The notes under the pieces are model-generated. The model was not told the DNA's origin. It made no database searches and saw nothing but the letters and a program-made list of their open reading frames with translations. A program made the position numbers and the translations under genes. Positions 1 through 8,036 of a stretch of DNA of 64,000 nt are shown here, piece after piece (the stretch's first letter is position 1; every line of letters begins with the position of its first letter). This DNA is from NORP259 sp041398705 (lineage in GTDB: Bacteria; Planctomycetota; UBA1135; GCA-002686595), in contig JAWKUI010000012.1 in NCBI GenBank assembly GCA_041398705.1, forward strand, positions 1 through 64,000, in the 5' to 3' direction.

Positions 1-372
1 GAACCCGCGCTGCGCCTGACCCTGCGCGCCCACCCGCAGCATTGGTTCCGCATGGACGAGGGCACCTACGCCGCCGAAAAGGCCCGCGCCTGGCAGGAAG
101 GCCACGCCGCCATCCGGCCCTTCGCCCCCGACATCCGCCCGCATACGATCTTCACCGACACGTTCACGCCGCGCACCATCGCGCGTTTCACCGGGCACGT
201 GAACGGGGTCGTCTACGGCAGCCCGCGCAAGTCCCCGGAGGGGCGCACGGACCTCGATCAGCTCTACCTGTGCGGCACCGACCAGGGATTCCTGGGCATC
301 GTCGGCGCGATGCTGAGCGGCATCGCCATGGCCAACCACCACGCCCTCGGCCAATCGGCCTCCGCATCCTGA
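1..372 (+). CDS. NAD(P)/FAD-dependent oxidoreductase, CrtI/phytoene-desaturase-like (C-terminal part, cut by window edge)
   Basis: Frame 1 is open from the first base to a TGA at 370-372, so this is the last ~123 residues of a gene that begins outside the window. The end carries the C-terminal FAD-contact motif of CrtI/CrtISO-type flavoproteins (LYLCGTDQGFLGIVGAMLSGIAMA region: a glycine-rich turn followed by the S-G-x-x-A helix). Family members desaturate, saturate or isomerise polyenes. It is followed after 2 bases by a second member of the same family and then by FabG-, FabZ- and FabI-like genes, so it is probably the upstream gene of one lipid/polyene operon. The exact reaction cannot be read from this fragment. 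Confidence 0.8.
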   Translation, partial: EPALRLTLRAHPQHWFRMDEGTYAAEKARAWQEGHAAIRPFAPDIRPHTIFTDTFTPRTIARFTGHVNGVVYGSPRKSPEGRTDLDQLYLCGTDQGFLGIVGAMLSGIAMANHHALGQSASAS

Positions 373-374
373 CC

Positions 375-1851
375 ATGCGCGACAAGCACTACTACGCCGG
401 GCACCGCGACGGCAAACGCCCGCTGAAAAAGGACCCCTTGGCCAAGGCCCAGGCCGAGTACGACGTGATCGTGATCGGCTCGGGGCTCGGGGGACTGACC
501 GCGGCCAACATCCTGGCGCGCGCCGGCCACCGCGTTTGCGTGCTCGAACAGCACTACAACTTCGGCGGGCTCGCCACGTGGTTCAAACGCAAGGGCGGCC
601 ACATCTTCGACATCTCGCTGCACGGCTTCCCGGCGGGCATGATCAAAACCTGCCGCAAGTACTGGAGCCCTCAGATCGCCAGCCGCATCGTGCAATTGGA
701 CGGCGTGCGCTTCGACAACCCCCAGTTCCAGTTCGAAACCGAGTTCACCCGCGAGGACTTCACGGACAAGCTGGTCACTGTGCTGGGCTGCGATCGTGCC
801 AATGTGGAGGGTTTCTACGACACCCTGCGCCGCATGAACTACTACGACCAGGACGGCCGCACCACCGGCGAACTGTTCGAAGAGTACTTCCCCGGCCGCA
901 ACGACGTGCACCGCTTGCTGATGGAACCCATCAGCTACGCCAACGGTTCGTCGCTCGAGGATCCGGCGATCAGCTACGGCATCGTGTTCTCGAACTTCAT
1001 GGCCAAGGGCGTCTACACCTTCGTGGGCGGCACCGAAAGTCTGATCCGGGACATGCGCCACTGCCTGGACGCGGGCGGGGTCGACCTGTTCGGGCGCGCC
1101 GAGGTGGACCAGATCCTGGTGGAGAACGGGCGCGTGCGCGGGGTGCGCGTGGGCGAACGGGAGATCCGCGCGGGGGTCGTGATCTCCAACGCCAACGTCA
1201 AGAGCACGATCTTCGACCTGGTCGGCGAACAGCACTTCGACAAGAGCTTCGCGGCGGGCGCCCGGGATGTGCGGCTCAACACCTCCTCGTGCCAGGTGTA
1301 CCTGGGCCTCAAAGCCGGCGCCGAGATCCCCTTCATGGGCGACCTGTTCTTCACCTCGACCCGCGAGACCTTCGACAGCCACGCCCTGTGCGATCTGCAC
1401 GGCGAGAGCCGCACCTACTCGTTCTACTACCCGAAAGGCCGGCCCGGGCACGACCGCTACGCCATCGTCGCCAGCACCAACGCGCGGTTTGAGGACTGGG
1501 CGGCCATGGACGCAGCCACCTACGCGGCGAACAAACACAAAACTCGAACAGGACACCCTGACGGCGCTCGAATCGTACTTGCCCGGCATCCGCAGCCAGG
1601 TCGAGCACGTGGAGGCGGCCACGCCCCTCTCCTTCCAGTTCTATACCGACCACCCCCGGGGCACCTCCTTCGGCACCAAGTTCGAAGGCCTGCCCTATTC
1701 GATGAACCTCTCCGAACAGGTCACCGGCCTCTACCATACGGGCTCGGTGGGCATCATCATGTCCGGCTGGCTGGGCGCCGCCAACTACGGCGCGATCTGC
1801 GCCCACAAGGTCGACACCCACCTCGCCAGCCTGCTGCCCGGAACCGCTTGA
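375..1851 (+). CDS. NAD(P)/FAD-dependent oxidoreductase, CrtI/CrtISO-like, with a single-base frameshift
   Basis: The start ATG lies 2 bases after the previous stop. Near residue 33 there is a Rossmann FAD motif (VIVIGSGLGGLTAA, then VLEQ as the acidic end of strand 2). In the starting frame the family-like sequence runs to about 1541 (…ANKHK) and then turns into Arg/Pro/His-rich nonsense. The neighbouring frame continues the family exactly (KLEQDTL… to SGWLGAANYGA) and stops at 1851. The break is at an A run, 1539-1542: removing one A restores a ~491-residue protein, the normal length for the family. The shifted frame has no stop and runs straight into fabG, so automatic gene finders will probably report a false 737-codon fusion (375-2588). 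Either an assembly indel or a true lesion is possible. Function by family: redox chemistry on a polyene or long acyl chain. Confidence 0.8.
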
Positions 1852-1856
1852 CTCCC

Positions 1857-2588
1857 ATGCGTTACCAAGACCGACACATCGTGCTGACCGGCGGAACCCG
1901 CGGGCTCGGCCGAGCCATGACCCTGGCCTACCTGACGGAAGGCGCGCATGTGCACGCCACCTACGCGGGCAACGAAGCCGCGGCGGAGGAACTGCGCGAA
2001 CTCGCCGGGGAGAACCTCGAGCGCCTGCATCTCTACTCGTTCGACGTCTCCGACCACGAGGCGTGCCAGAGCTTCTGGAACGACATGGAGCACACCCCGG
2101 TCACCGCGCTGATCAACAACGCGGGCCTGCGGCGCGACAACCTGCTGGCCACCATGAACCCGACCGAATGGCAGCGGGTGATGGACACAAACCTCACCGG
2201 CGGCTTCTACATGAGCAAGTTCGCCGTGCAGAACATGATGCGCCAACGCAAGGGGCGCATCCTGTTCGTCACCTCCCCCGCCGGACGCGTGGGCTTCGCG
2301 GGCCAAGGCAACTACGGCGCCTCCAAAGCCGGCCAGGTCGGCCTGATGCGCTCGCTTTCGAAGGAAGTGGCACGCAAGAACATCACGGTCAACTGCATCA
2401 GCCCCGGTTTCATCGACACGGATCTGCTCGCGGACCTGTCGCCGGAGCTCAAGAAGGACTACCAGGCCCAGGTGCCCATGCGCCGCTTCGGCCGCCCCGA
2501 AGAGGTGGCCAGCGCAGCGCTGTTCCTGACCTCGGACGAGGCGTCCTACATCAACGGCACCGTGCTCGAAGTCACCGGAGGCCTGTGA
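1857..2588 (+). CDS. 3-oxoacyl-ACP reductase-like SDR (FabG family)
   Basis: 243 residues, normal for classical SDRs. It shows the TGGTRGLG cofactor loop near residue 11, the NNAG motif, a catalytic Ser in VTSPAG and the Tyr-x-x-x-Lys pair in NYGASK, followed by ISPGFIDTD and a C-terminal VTGG. FabG reduces 3-ketoacyl-ACP to 3-hydroxyacyl-ACP with NADPH. Its ATG is 5 bases after the real stop of the oxidoreductase, and its stop overlaps the next ATG by one base (TGATG), so it is translationally coupled to the FabZ-like gene. The surrounding genes suggest a dedicated second fatty-acid-type system rather than the housekeeping one, which is inference. Confidence 0.88.
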   Translation: MRYQDRHIVLTGGTRGLGRAMTLAYLTEGAHVHATYAGNEAAAEELRELAGENLERLHLYSFDVSDHEACQSFWNDMEHTPVTALINNAGLRRDNLLATMNPTEWQRVMDTNLTGGFYMSKFAVQNMMRQRKGRILFVTSPAGRVGFAGQGNYGASKAGQVGLMRSLSKEVARKNITVNCISPGFIDTDLLADLSPELKKDYQAQVPMRRFGRPEEVASAALFLTSDEASYINGTVLEVTGGL

Positions 2589-3055
2589 TGCCGGTCACCC
2601 CGATCGACAAAGAAGCGATCTGCGAGCTGCTGCCCCACCGCGACCCGTTCCTGTTCGTCGACGAAGTCACGGGCGGGGACGCCGATGCCTCCCCCGCATG
2701 GCTCGAAGCCCGCTGGACGGTGCCGCCGGACATGGACGTGTTCCGCGGCCACTTCCCCGGCCGCCCGATCCTGCCCGGCGTGCTGATCCAAGAACACACC
2801 TTCCAGTGCGGCGCCCTGCTCATCTACCAGAGCGAAGGGCTCACCTCGCTCGGCGGCGGCCTGCCGGTGCTGAGCCGGGTGGAGGACGCGCGCTTCAAGC
2901 ACATGGTGGCGCCGGGCACGACCCTCTGCACGCGGGTCGAACTCACCGAACGCCTCGCCAACGCGCGCTACCTGAAAGCCAAAGTCACGACGCAGGACGG
3001 CAAACTCGTCGCCCGCCTCGCCTGCGTGCTCGCCATCGCGGAGGAGAGCCAGTGA
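2588..3055 (+). CDS. FabZ/FabA-like 3-hydroxyacyl-ACP dehydratase (hotdog fold)
   Basis: 155 residues, the usual FabZ length. The N-terminus has the LPHRDPFLFVD motif and the centre has GHFPGRPILPGVLIQE, which holds the catalytic His and the Glu of the active-site helix. It would dehydrate 3-hydroxyacyl-ACP to the trans-2-enoyl form. The start ATG overlaps the fabG-like stop, and the gene end overlaps the next start (GTGA), so fabG-, fabZ- and fabI-like genes form one tightly coupled unit that performs the reductive half of a chain-extension cycle. Confidence 0.88.
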   Translation: MPVTPIDKEAICELLPHRDPFLFVDEVTGGDADASPAWLEARWTVPPDMDVFRGHFPGRPILPGVLIQEHTFQCGALLIYQSEGLTSLGGGLPVLSRVEDARFKHMVAPGTTLCTRVELTERLANARYLKAKVTTQDGKLVARLACVLAIAEESQ

Positions 3056-3864
3056 GCGCGGACTTCCTGGGCCTCGCCGGCAAAACCGTGCTCGTCACGG
3101 GCCTCTCGAACAAACGCAGCGTCGCCTGGGCTGTGGGCCAGGGCCTCGCCGCCGCCGGAGCACGGCCGATTTACAGCGTGCGCACCGAGGAGCGCCGCGC
3201 GGAGGTGGCGAAACTCGTGGGCGACGCCCCGGTACTCGTCTGCGACGTGCGCGACCGCGCGCAGATCGAACGGCTCTCAGAAGAGATCGCCCCCTACGGC
3301 CCCATCGCCGGCCTGGTGCATTCGATCGCCTTCGCCAACTACGAACGCGGCCTGCGCCCCTTCGTCGAAACGGACCGCGACGACTTCGCCGGGGCCATGC
3401 AGGTCTCGTGCTTCAGCTTCGTCGAGCTGGCCGGCGCGTTGCGCCCGCACCTCGCCCCCGACGCCTCGCTGGTGACGATCTCGATCTCCACCACCACCAT
3501 GGCCGCCGAGAACTACGGCTACATGGCCCCGATCAAAGCCGCGCTCGACTCGGCCGTGGTGTTCCTCGCGGGCTCCTTCGCCCGCAGCGACGTGCGCGTG
3601 AACAGCGTGCGCGCCGGCCTGCTCAAGACGCGCTCCTCCGCCGGCATCCCCGGCTACGCCGACGCTTGGCTGTTCGCCGAAAAGGCCACCCTGCGCGGCC
3701 GCGGCCTCGACACCCGCGAGGTGGCCGACACGGCGCTCTTCCTGCTCAGCCCCCGCTCCAGCGGCATCAACGCCCAGGGCCTGGTGGTCGACGCGGGCAT
3801 GGCCAGCGGCTACTTCCACCGGGAGCTGGTGGAACCCGCCACGCGCCCCGACCCCAGCCGCTAG
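3052..3864 (+). CDS. Enoyl-ACP reductase-like SDR (FabI family)
   Basis: 270 residues, beginning at a GTG that overlaps the preceding TGA. It has the divergent FabI-type nucleotide motif (GLSNKRSVAWA) instead of the classical SDR glycine loop, and the FabI spacing Tyr-x-x-Met-x-x-x-Lys in NYGYMAPIKAAL; VNSVRAGLLKT and SAGI follow as in FabI. FabI saturates trans-2-enoyl-ACP with NADH. It is the last gene of the operon. A second, specialised FabI next to polyene-type FAD enzymes fits an unusual acyl product, but the substrate is unknown. Confidence 0.87.
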   Translation: MSADFLGLAGKTVLVTGLSNKRSVAWAVGQGLAAAGARPIYSVRTEERRAEVAKLVGDAPVLVCDVRDRAQIERLSEEIAPYGPIAGLVHSIAFANYERGLRPFVETDRDDFAGAMQVSCFSFVELAGALRPHLAPDASLVTISISTTTMAAENYGYMAPIKAALDSAVVFLAGSFARSDVRVNSVRAGLLKTRSSAGIPGYADAWLFAEKATLRGRGLDTREVADTALFLLSPRSSGINAQGLVVDAGMASGYFHRELVEPATRPDPSR

Positions 3865-3903
3865 CGCCCGGGCAACGCCGCTCGGGCAGGCGCCTTCCCG
3901 CCA

Positions 3904-3939
3904 GCGGGCAAAGGCCCCGCCCCCGGGCTCCTTGCCCGC
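3904..3939 (+). terminator. Hairpin after the lipid operon, possible terminator
   Basis: An imperfect inverted repeat (GCGGGCAAAGG against CCTTGCCCGC, one bulged A) lies 40 bases after the fabI-like stop. No T run follows, so intrinsic termination is uncertain. Confidence 0.35.
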
Positions 3940-4052
3940 CCCCAGCCTCGCAACCGCGCGCCCCGCTCTGGCAAAATGCCCGCCGAGGGATCCGGGTACG
4001 GCCAGACGGGGGGTTTGGCGACCGGTTCCCATGGATACCGGGGGGAATCTCC

Positions 4053-6458
4053 ATGGCCTCGCGCCAGAACTTCGTTTTTGCCGGGCAGTCCCTGCTCGCG
4101 GCCGCCTGCGCCCTGACCCTGGCGGCCTGTCACCGCCATAGCGTCGTCGGAGGCGGCGGCACCAATCCGGGCACCACGCCCACCGGGGATCCCGCCGAGA
4201 TCCTGGACGCCGACGGCAACGCCAATGCCCTGCGGGTGGACCTGCCGGGCCGCATGCGCGTGCTGGTGAAGGTCGTCGACAACGCGGGCGGCCCGGTGGC
4301 CGACCTGACGATCGACAACTTCACCCTGTACGAAGACGGCCAGCTCGTCTCCCCGACCGAAAGCCAGCAGCAGTTGTTGCCGCGCCCGCGGGTCTTCCGC
4401 AGCTACTCGCACTTGTTGCTCGACCTCTCGGGCAGCGTGGCGTCGACCCCCGCGGGCAAAGCCGCCGAGATCGCCGCCGCCCGGCGCTTCATCGAAGAGG
4501 TCACCCTGCAGGAGGAGAACTACGTCGCCATCAGCTGGTTCTTCGGCGGCGTGAACATCGAACCCGCCCTGCTCGACGACCTGAGCGAGCTGGGCTTCAC
4601 CAACGACCGCGAAGCCCTGATCGAGGCGGTGGAGAACGTGGACCTGATCCAGGTCACCTCCACCTCGACCAACCTGTACGGGGCCATCATCCAAGGCTGC
4701 GATGAACTCGACCTGGCGGGCTTCGATGACGAGACGAGCAACGTCGAATTCAAGTCGCTGACCCTGGTGACGTTCACCGACGGCACGGACCAGGCCGGCG
4801 TGCACACCCAAGCCGAAGCCGTAGCCCGCCTGACGAACGGCACAAACAGCTACACGGCCCAGGCGATCGGCGTGGGCACCGAGATCGACCCCGCCACCTT
4901 GGCCGCGATCGGCCCGAACGGCTGGCTGCTCGCGGACAACCTCGACTCGCTCGACACCGTGTTCCAGCAGGTCGGCACCAACGTGCGCAACCTGGCGAAC
5001 AGCTTCTACCTGGTCGGCTACATCTCGCCGAAGGTGCACAGCACCGTGCAGCGCACCTTGACCGTCGAAGCCCACAACAACGGCCACTCCGCCACGCGCG
5101 ACTACCCGTTTGTGCCCCAGTACTTCTCGGGCGGCAGCGGCTTCCTTGAGGTGCGCGAGCCCGCCGCGGCCGACGGCATCGCCGCCTGGACCGACATCGA
5201 AGCCCTAGCCGGCGACGCCAGCCTGATGCTGGGTCGCGCCACGAACCTGAGCGATGCCAGCCAGGCGCTGGTGCTGCGCCGTTTGAACTCCGCCCAGGGG
5301 TTTGACAGCGGCTTTGCCCAGTCCACGGGGGAGGCGCGTTTCGAGGCCATCGACGGCCGCGACTTCCTGACCCCCCTGCGCGTGATCTCGCACTCCAGCG
5401 GCAAGATCTTCGTGCTGGCCGCCGGCCGCGACCACGCGCTCGACGCCGACCCCGCCGTGCACGTGCTGCGCTTGACCGCGGCCGGCGTGCTCGAAGACAC
5501 CTGGACCGTGCCCGCCCTGGTGACCGAAGCCGAATACGCCCGCGACCTGGTTGAGGGCCGCGATGGCTCGCTGTACCTCCTGAGCGCCATCGGCGATGCG
5601 CCCTTCGCCCGCACCGTGCTGCGCCGCTTCGCGCCCGATACCTTCGTGCTCGACGACACCTTCGACCAGGACGGTGTGCGCATGATCAGCGTGGATCCGA
5701 ACCAGCACTATGACGATGCCCGCGCCCTCTTGGCGGACAACGATGGTGGGGTCTATGTGACCGGCAGCGCGTTCAACGGCGCCTCCGGGGCTTCCGACTT
5801 GTTCGTGGCCCATGTAACCGCGGCGGGCCTGCTCGACGAGAACTTCGGTACCCAAGGGGTCGCCTTCAACCGCGGCAACTTCGCGAACACCGGGGCTGGC
5901 GCGGGATACGCCCTGCGAATGGACAGCCAAGGCCGTCTGGTGGTCGCCGGCGAGATGGTTCCCCTGCCGGGCCACTTCAACCCGGTGCAGACCTTCCCGC
6001 GCGCCGCCTTCTGGCGCTTCCTGCCCGACGGCAGCGCGGACACGAGTTTCATCGGCAACGCCTCGAACCCGAGCTTCCAGACCGGGGCCGTGCACATGGG
6101 CAGCTCGCTGACCGCCAACTCGAACGTGCTGTTCGGCCAACCGTCCCGGGCCACCGCCGTGCGCATCCTGCCCGATGACTCGCTCTTGGCGATCGGCTGG
6201 CGCGAGAACGCCCGCGGCGACTATGACGTGTGCTCGTGGCGCCTGCTCGCCAACGGCCTGTTCGACCTGGGTTACAACTTCACCGGCTTCCTGATCGAAG
6301 ACGGCTCGGTGGCCCAGGGCTGCGACGACGTTCCCTCCGATGTGCGCTTCCTGAACGATGGCACGCGCCTGATGGTCGGATCCGGCAAGAGCACCACCGC
6401 CGCGGACTCGGGCGCCGTGCTCTGGGTCGACGCCGACCCCGTGCGCGCCCTCTGGTAG
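4053..6458 (+). CDS. Lipoprotein with von Willebrand factor A domain and C-terminal delta-60-type repeats
   Basis: 801 residues. The ATG at 4053 was chosen because it opens a lipoprotein signal peptide with an LAAC lipobox at about residue 26 and has a G-rich stretch just upstream. Residues ~125-330 form a VWA domain: DLSGS (MIDAS DxSxS) and a later TFTDGTD acidic loop. The second half has repeating blocks such as DDTFDQDGV, LDENFGTQGVAF and DTSFIGNA, each following a 'D-x-Q/D-G-R-L-V-V-A-G' strand, which is the pattern of the 'delta-60' repeat propeller. It is likely surface anchored and binds a ligand or another protein through the metal site. Its partner is not visible. It stands alone, followed by a strong terminator. 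Confidence 0.8.
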   Translation: MASRQNFVFAGQSLLAAACALTLAACHRHSVVGGGGTNPGTTPTGDPAEILDADGNANALRVDLPGRMRVLVKVVDNAGGPVADLTIDNFTLYEDGQLVSPTESQQQLLPRPRVFRSYSHLLLDLSGSVASTPAGKAAEIAAARRFIEEVTLQEENYVAISWFFGGVNIEPALLDDLSELGFTNDREALIEAVENVDLIQVTSTSTNLYGAIIQGCDELDLAGFDDETSNVEFKSLTLVTFTDGTDQAGVHTQAEAVARLTNGTNSYTAQAIGVGTEIDPATLAAIGPNGWLLADNLDSLDTVFQQVGTNVRNLANSFYLVGYISPKVHSTVQRTLTVEAHNNGHSATRDYPFVPQYFSGGSGFLEVREPAAADGIAAWTDIEALAGDASLMLGRATNLSDASQALVLRRLNSAQGFDSGFAQSTGEARFEAIDGRDFLTPLRVISHSSGKIFVLAAGRDHALDADPAVHVLRLTAAGVLEDTWTVPALVTEAEYARDLVEGRDGSLYLLSAIGDAPFARTVLRRFAPDTFVLDDTFDQDGVRMISVDPNQHYDDARALLADNDGGVYVTGSAFNGASGASDLFVAHVTAAGLLDENFGTQGVAFNRGNFANTGAGAGYALRMDSQGRLVVAGEMVPLPGHFNPVQTFPRAAFWRFLPDGSADTSFIGNASNPSFQTGAVHMGSSLTANSNVLFGQPSRATAVRILPDDSLLAIGWRENARGDYDVCSWRLLANGLFDLGYNFTGFLIEDGSVAQGCDDVPSDVRFLNDGTRLMVGSGKSTTAADSGAVLWVDADPVRALW

Positions 6459-6480
6459 GCCGTTCGAGAGCCCTTAACGC

Positions 6481-6519
6481 CGCGCGGCGGGTGCCCACCA
6501 GGACACCCGCCGCGCGTTT
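6481..6519 (+). terminator. Intrinsic terminator between convergent genes
   Basis: A perfect 13-bp stem (CGCGCGGCGGGTG with its complement, loop of 10) is followed by TTTGTT. It sits between the stops of the VWA lipoprotein (+) and the DUF2959 gene (-) and may serve both strands. Confidence 0.8.
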
Positions 6520-6552
6520 GTTCTAGCCGCCCGCAAGCGGCCCAGGTGCCGG

Positions 6553-7197
6553 TCACTCGGCCGGCTTCATGTCCTTCAGGAAGGCGTCGGCTTCTTCGAT
6601 CGAAGCCTGCATCGAGCGGATCAGGTCGGCCACATCGGACTCGATCGTCAGGGCGTTGTCCTTCAGGCCCGCGATGGCGGCGGCGTTCAGGTTGTGCTTG
6701 AGCAGGGTGACGTGGTCTTTGAACTTGACCAGCACCGGCTGCATCTTGTCCTCGGCGTTGTGCATGACGCGCACCACGTCTTCGTAGCGCTTCTGGGTGT
6801 CGCGCATCATCTGCTCGCTCTGGCGACGCATGCCCGGATCGTTCATCTCGGACGCTTCGGTCTCCCATTCGCTGAACAGGGCGCCGGCCACGTGTTCGAT
6901 CTTCTCGATGCGATCCGTGACTTCGCTGGCCGCGTCTTCGGCGTCTTCGTATTCGCCCTTCAGCTTCTTGTACATCGCCTCGAGATCACCGCCTTGGAAG
7001 CCGGTCAGCTCCTGGAAGGCCTCGAAGGTGCTCTGGATTTGGACTTTCGCTTCCTCCTGTCCCTCGCGGGCCGAAGCCACCCGGTCCACCAGGATCTCGC
7101 GCTTGTCCACGCCGAATTTCTCCATGGTGGCGTAGTAGGCGTTCTGGCAGGCGATGGTGGTCGAAACGAGCAGGGCAGGCAACAGTAGGTTTCGCAT
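6553..7197 (-). CDS. DUF2959 family lipoprotein, coiled coil
   Basis: 214 residues starting with a short signal peptide and a lipobox (TIAC at residues 15-18). The mature part begins YYATMEKFGVDKREILVDRV and is almost wholly charged, helical and heptad-rich, matching the DUF2959 family along its length (FQGGDLEAMYKKL, LKHNLNAAAIAGL, EADAFLKDM near the end). The family function is unknown; members are predicted envelope coiled-coil proteins. It is a single gene, divergent from the phosphopantetheinyl transferase and convergent with the VWA lipoprotein. Confidence 0.85.
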   Translation of the reverse strand: MRNLLLPALLVSTTIACQNAYYATMEKFGVDKREILVDRVASAREGQEEAKVQIQSTFEAFQELTGFQGGDLEAMYKKLKGEYEDAEDAASEVTDRIEKIEHVAGALFSEWETEASEMNDPGMRRQSEQMMRDTQKRYEDVVRVMHNAEDKMQPVLVKFKDHVTLLKHNLNAAAIAGLKDNALTIESDVADLIRSMQASIEEADAFLKDMKPAE

Positions 7198-7419
7198 GGG
7201 TATCCTTGGGTGGGCCCCTCGGGGGCGCAGATTCGCGGCATAGGTTAGGACCCGCCGGCCCAGACTGAGATCGCGAGGCGGGCATTTTTTGGGGGACCTG
7301 TCGCATCCTGGCCCCCTCCGGTTTTGGAAGGCGCAAAGCGGGGCCGCGGGGTACCTTGGGCGACCGGTCCCGGCGGGACCTGCCAACCCCGACCCGCCCA
7401 CCGGCCCCAAGCCTGCCCG

Positions 7420-7980
7420 TTGCAAGTCCTGGCCCTTTTCCGCCCCCTTCCCGCCGAGCCCGAAGCACCGCGCCCCCCCGGGCGGGAACTCTCGCAGCGC
7501 ACCACCGAGCTGCTGCAGGAAGCCATGCTCCGCCAGGGCCTCGAGCCCTGGACCCCGGAGCGGAATGCCCTCGGCGCCCCACAGCCGCGGGACGGTTGGC
7601 ACGTGAGCAAGAGCCACTGCCCGACCATGGTGGCCGCCGCCCTCGCGCCCTGCCCCGTGGGCATCGACGTCGAAGCCCTGCGCTGGTCCCAAGTGGCCGA
7701 ATGGCAGCGCGTGGCCTCCGAACCGGAGCGGCAGCTCTTCGAGCCCTACGACACCTTGGCCTTCACTCGGCTCTGGACCGCCAAAGAAGCCCTGCTCAAG
7801 TGGCTCGGCGTCGGCGTCGCCGGCCTCTCCGGCTGCCGCGTGCGGTCGAATCCCAGCCCCACTTCCCTCGAGCTGATCCACGGCGAGCGCTCTTGGCTGG
7901 TCGAGCAGCGCATCGAACAAGGCCACGTGCTCTCCCTATGCGTGGAGCACCCCGGCAGCATATCCTGGGCCCTCGCCTGA
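7420..7980 (+). CDS. 4'-phosphopantetheinyl transferase superfamily protein (Sfp/AcpT type)
   Basis: It carries the two signature motifs of the Sfp/AcpS fold: GIDVE (metal-binding Asp) and WTAKEALLKWLGVG (W-x-x-K-E-A). The enzyme moves the 4'-phosphopantetheine arm of CoA onto a Ser of carrier proteins. The start is uncertain: I chose TTG at 7420 (MQVLALFRPL…, ~186 residues) because the frame further upstream reads as low-complexity Pro/Arg sequence; an ATG at 7525 would be too short. It lies a few kb from the FAS-like set and from oleBCD, so it may activate the acyl carrier protein of one of them; that link is inference. Confidence 0.75.
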   Translation: MQVLALFRPLPAEPEAPRPPGRELSQRTTELLQEAMLRQGLEPWTPERNALGAPQPRDGWHVSKSHCPTMVAAALAPCPVGIDVEALRWSQVAEWQRVASEPERQLFEPYDTLAFTRLWTAKEALLKWLGVGVAGLSGCRVRSNPSPTSLELIHGERSWLVEQRIEQGHVLSLCVEHPGSISWALA

Positions 7981-8036
7981 TCCCCTTTCCTATTTCCAGC
8001 CCCCCCACACGCGCGTTCCCCCGACCCAACGCCCCC

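Noticed and set aside
264..1622. Long minus-strand open frame opposite the oxidoreductase
   Set aside because: Antisense shadow of a GC-rich gene with Ala/Gly/Val/His-rich low complexity and no domain. The same applies to the other long antisense frames opposite the AsmA-like, glnN, enolase, GGDEF-EAL and VWA genes.
375..2588. A continuous 737-codon reading frame joining the FAD oxidoreductase and FabG
   Set aside because: The part from 1543 to 1856 is a wrong-frame sequence rich in Arg, Pro and His; the family sequence continues in the next frame and has its own stop at 1851.
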